Source: Litomosoides sigmodontis
Lineage: Eukaryota; Nematoda; Chromadorea; Rhabditida; Onchocercidae
Assembly (NCBI GenBank): GCA_963070105.1
Contig: OY718803.1
Location: 10,568,327 to 10,632,326 of the forward strand
Direction of reading: 5' to 3'
Length of the DNA: 64,000 nt
Shown: one piece after another, positions 61,299 through 64,000 of the stretch
How positions within the stretch are numbered: the stretch's first letter is position 1
Layout: every line of letters begins with the position of its first letter
Made by a program: the position numbers and the translations under genes
Notes under the pieces: generated by a model
Told to the model about the DNA's origin: nothing
The model's input: only the letters and a program-made list of their open reading frames with translations
Database searches by the model: none

Positions 61299-62986
61299 AT
61301 GATTAAGGCTGTTTTAGTGTTCAATAATCATGGCAAGCCACGTCTGCTGAAATTTTACGTCCATTATGTAAGTTGAAAAAATATCTTAGTACTGAATATG
61401 GGATTTTGCAAGCTGTTGATTATGGGGGATGTAAGTCACACATCAGTAATAATAATGAAAAATCCTCTCATTCTCCCTTCTGTTGATCGGCTTAATAGAA
61501 GCCGATTTTATAGAAGCCATATATTGAAATGTGGTCGGGTGATTTCGCTGATTATACTACGTGACGTTCTGGTAAAACCAGAAAGAATACGAGAACTGGA
61601 ATAATGTGTTCGTCAGCTTGCGAAAGAGTTAAAAAATAATGATAGTAATGGTGTTTCTGTGAAAACTTAGCCGGGATGATTTCTTGAATTTATTGGCAGA
61701 ATGAGACTTGACAAAATTATTGGATGTATCTGAATTCTGAATTGCTCTCCAGCTACAGTAGTGGGAAAAGTCATGTTTCATCGAATACATTGACCACATG
61801 CAGCATATTTAAAGTATTTGTTTGAAATTACAGCCTGAAGAAGAACAACAACATATTATACGCGAAACATTCCAGTTAGTTTCGAAACGAGATGATAATG
61901 TTTGCAATTTCCTGGAAGGTGGCTCATTAATTGGTGGATCCGATTACAAATTGATATATCGACATTATGCAACACTATATTTTGTATTTTGTGTGGATTC
62001 ATCGGAAAGTGAACTTGGCATTCTTGATCTGATACAGGTAATGCGAAAATTCGAATTGACGTTAACACAAATATGAACACCTGCAAATCATCCGTCATTT
62101 AATTAGCAAAAGCCTTTGACATGTTTGTCCTTTGCTATACATTCGCGATCCATTTATTATTGTACATTGTTGTATTGCAAAAAGTATTCTTTCTTACATT
62201 CTAAACTAATTCTGACATTACCCACCAATATTTACGGTTCGCTTCTTCAATAAAAAATCATCAATAGACCAAGGTTATTCCCTATATTGATCAATTTTTC
62301 TTCGGTGTATGATGATGTTGATTATAAAACAAGAATACATGTGAAAGCTTCTTTTTTCACCGTATATTACCCCTAATTATTAATAAGAAAAGCATTTTCT
62401 GTAGGTATTTGTTGAAACGTTGGATCGATGTTTCGAGAACGTTTGTGAACTGGATCTAATCTTTCACGTAGATAAAGTGCGTTTTTGTCAAAGTTCTTAT
62501 TGAGATGAAGAGGTACAATTATTGAGTTGTCAAACTGCCTTCACTTTGGTGAAAGGTTTTACTTATTGTTTAATTAATTTCGTAAACTTATAGGTACATC
62601 ACATACTTGATGAATTAGTTATGGGAGGAATGGTGCTGGAAACAAATATGAACGAAATTCTTTTACGGATACAAGAACAAGAAAAGATGGAAAAAGAGGA
62701 GGTTCGCATTCATTTTCATATACTTTATCTAAAACTGGGAACCGATCGTGTTTCTTCTAAGCTTTGGAAGGAAGTAGTGTGGATCGGAAAAAGTTCAATA
62801 GTGCTATTTTCCATTAATTAGAAATGTTCGTTATTTATAAGAACTTCATAAAAAGTTTTCTAGGCTGGAATTGCAGCGGCTCCTGCTCGTGCTGTTAATG
62901 CTGTGAAAAGCATGAACATATCCCAACATATCAAGGATTTCAAGCTTACTGATATCAATTTATCTAATATAAAAAAGCCGTTCTGA
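61299..62986 (+). CDS. aps-3: AP-3 complex subunit sigma
   Basis: Five exons (61299-61367, 61834-62037, 62405-62476, 62594-62701, 62864-62986) join in phase to 191 residues; human AP3S1 has 193. The small chain of the heterotetrameric AP-3 adaptor sorts cargo to lysosome-related organelles (gut granules in worms). The longin-like fold is highly conserved: MIKAVLVFNNHGKPRLLKFY, IIRETFQLVSKRDDNVCNFL, EGGSLIGGSDYKLIYRHYAT, LYFVFCVDSSESELGILDLI, QVFVETLDRCFENVCELDLI, FHVDKVHHILDELVMGGMVL, ETNMNEIL. The AP-3 type C-terminal extension follows (AGIAAAPARAVNAVKSMNIS to KKPF), which distinguishes it from AP-1 and AP-2 sigma. All four introns are phase 0. Confidence 0.97.
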
Positions 62987-64000
62987 GAAATATGTTATAT
63001 CATGCCATTGCCGTGTATAACATTTTATAGTTAGGGACTGTCCGAACTGTGTGTTTGTTGTGCACAGTGCTTTTTTGGAGACGGGTGACCAAACATGAGC
63101 GTTTGAATGTTGTTCCCAATAAAGCAGTTTAGGTTTCTGTTCGTTAGAAATGTACACATATAAATGGGCCAAACTCTACTGTGTTAGGTTCCAGGTACTT
63201 TCTGAATTTTTCAAATAATTTGCAGACTTCAAATTTGTAATATATTCGGGAGATCGTTGGGTATCTCATTGTTTACTTCCTGCATATGTTCAGTTTTCAT
63301 TGCTTTTCAACATTGTGCAGCATTGTAATAAAGTGTTCGTTTTAATCCTACATATTTGTGCTACATCTAATATTTTCCAAGAATTGAGAGAAATTTGCTT
63401 TTTTTTCGAATTAAAATGAGTGAACGGAATGGATCGAACATCTGTTTGTTTAAACATGTGAATAAAAAAGCATTTCGCGCGTCGATAAGCTGAACAGGCA
63501 TTTTACCTCTTCTATAGTTGAACATAGATGACTTTTTAAGGCAGTTTTCAGAGAAAGCTTATTTCCATAAGAAAAGTTAGTAGTGATTGACGTACAAATA
63601 AATATTTGATCTTATTAAGTATTTATTCGTTTTGGCTCCTGACGTCACCCATACGCATTTATTTGCTTAAAATATGGTGGTATGCATACACAATCGGGCT
63701 AATTTGAAAAACTTTAAATATTTCTGTCGCTTTTTGAATTGTCGAAATTCATAGATTGGCTAAATTTTCAAGTTTAGTTATTGGCCCTCAAATTGCAGAG
63801 TTATGAACCCTAAAGAAGGAGCGTTTCTTTGCTAATTTCAAATACTGTCGAAGCTACATTAGACTTTAAGTCCTAAAGTAGGAGCTAATCTCAATATTTT
63901 TGAGGATATTAATCCATGCATGTGCTGAACACTAATCTCCTTCTGCTGACTGGATCAGTAGTTTTTGCGAAACTTCACTTTTCCGCTGAACGTCATCTGA
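62987..64000. other. aps-3 3' UTR and downstream intergenic sequence to the window end
   Basis: AATAAA at 63118-63123, 132 bases after the aps-3 stop, is the likely polyadenylation signal. Beyond it nothing is recognised on either strand. A short TGACGTCA occurs near 63638. Confidence 0.5.
63118..63123 (+). terminator. Polyadenylation signal of aps-3
   Basis: AATAAA at a normal distance after the TGA at 62984-62986. Confidence 0.55.

Noticed and set aside
1..64000. tRNA, rRNA, CRISPR array, or Wolbachia-derived insert
   Set aside because: I looked for tRNA B-box sequence, direct-repeat arrays and intronless bacterial-type genes and saw none. A covariance-model scan was not possible, so small RNA genes cannot be excluded.

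Overview
The window looks like nuclear DNA of a parasitic nematode, probably clade III and filaria-like. The evidence is AT-rich sequence, genes split by short introns with TTTCAG-type acceptors, a nematode-type transthyretin-like (TTR) gene, Caenorhabditis-type orthologues (eak-7, nuo-2, hsb-1), and a splice-acceptor AG a few bases upstream of nearly every start codon, as expected for spliced-leader trans-splicing. The species cannot be named from sequence alone. No prokaryotic, viral or CRISPR signature was seen.

Layout. 1-1.65 kb: the 3' part of an unrecognised multi-exon gene. 1.68-2.96 kb: a very long A/G minisatellite and a duplicated flank. 2.96-10.6 kb: gene-poor, with microsatellites; the 5' exon(s) and promoter of the next gene may lie here. 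10.6-20.7 kb (+): a 20-21 exon P-type ATPase of the Na,K-ATPase alpha family with several altered catalytic and cation-site residues. 24-33 kb (+): a cluster of small secreted-protein genes: a Cys-rich mini-protein, a TTR-like protein, a possible 34-residue peptide, and a Pro/Ala-rich protein whose Cys-rich N-terminus resembles the first. 33-36.7 kb: repeats and a GC-richer island with unresolved ORFs.

36.7-63 kb is a compact housekeeping region. It holds nuo-2/NDUFS3 (+), then four minus-strand genes: eak-7/MEAK7 (TLDc), hsb-1/HSBP1, exos-3/RRP40 and a full-length TONSL orthologue of 24 exons. These are followed by nud-1/NUDC (+), rpl-39 (-), whose two short exons are easy to miss, and aps-3/AP3S (+). 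In transcription order TONSL, exos-3 and hsb-1 are closely spaced and each start is preceded by a splice acceptor, so an operon is possible. nuo-2 and eak-7 converge with interlocked polyadenylation signals.

Exon boundaries were read by hand from splice signals, reading phase and family resemblance. The phases close without a break for nuo-2, eak-7, hsb-1, exos-3, TONSL, nud-1, rpl-39, aps-3 and the TTR gene. They do not close everywhere in the ATPase, which is reported as a finding.
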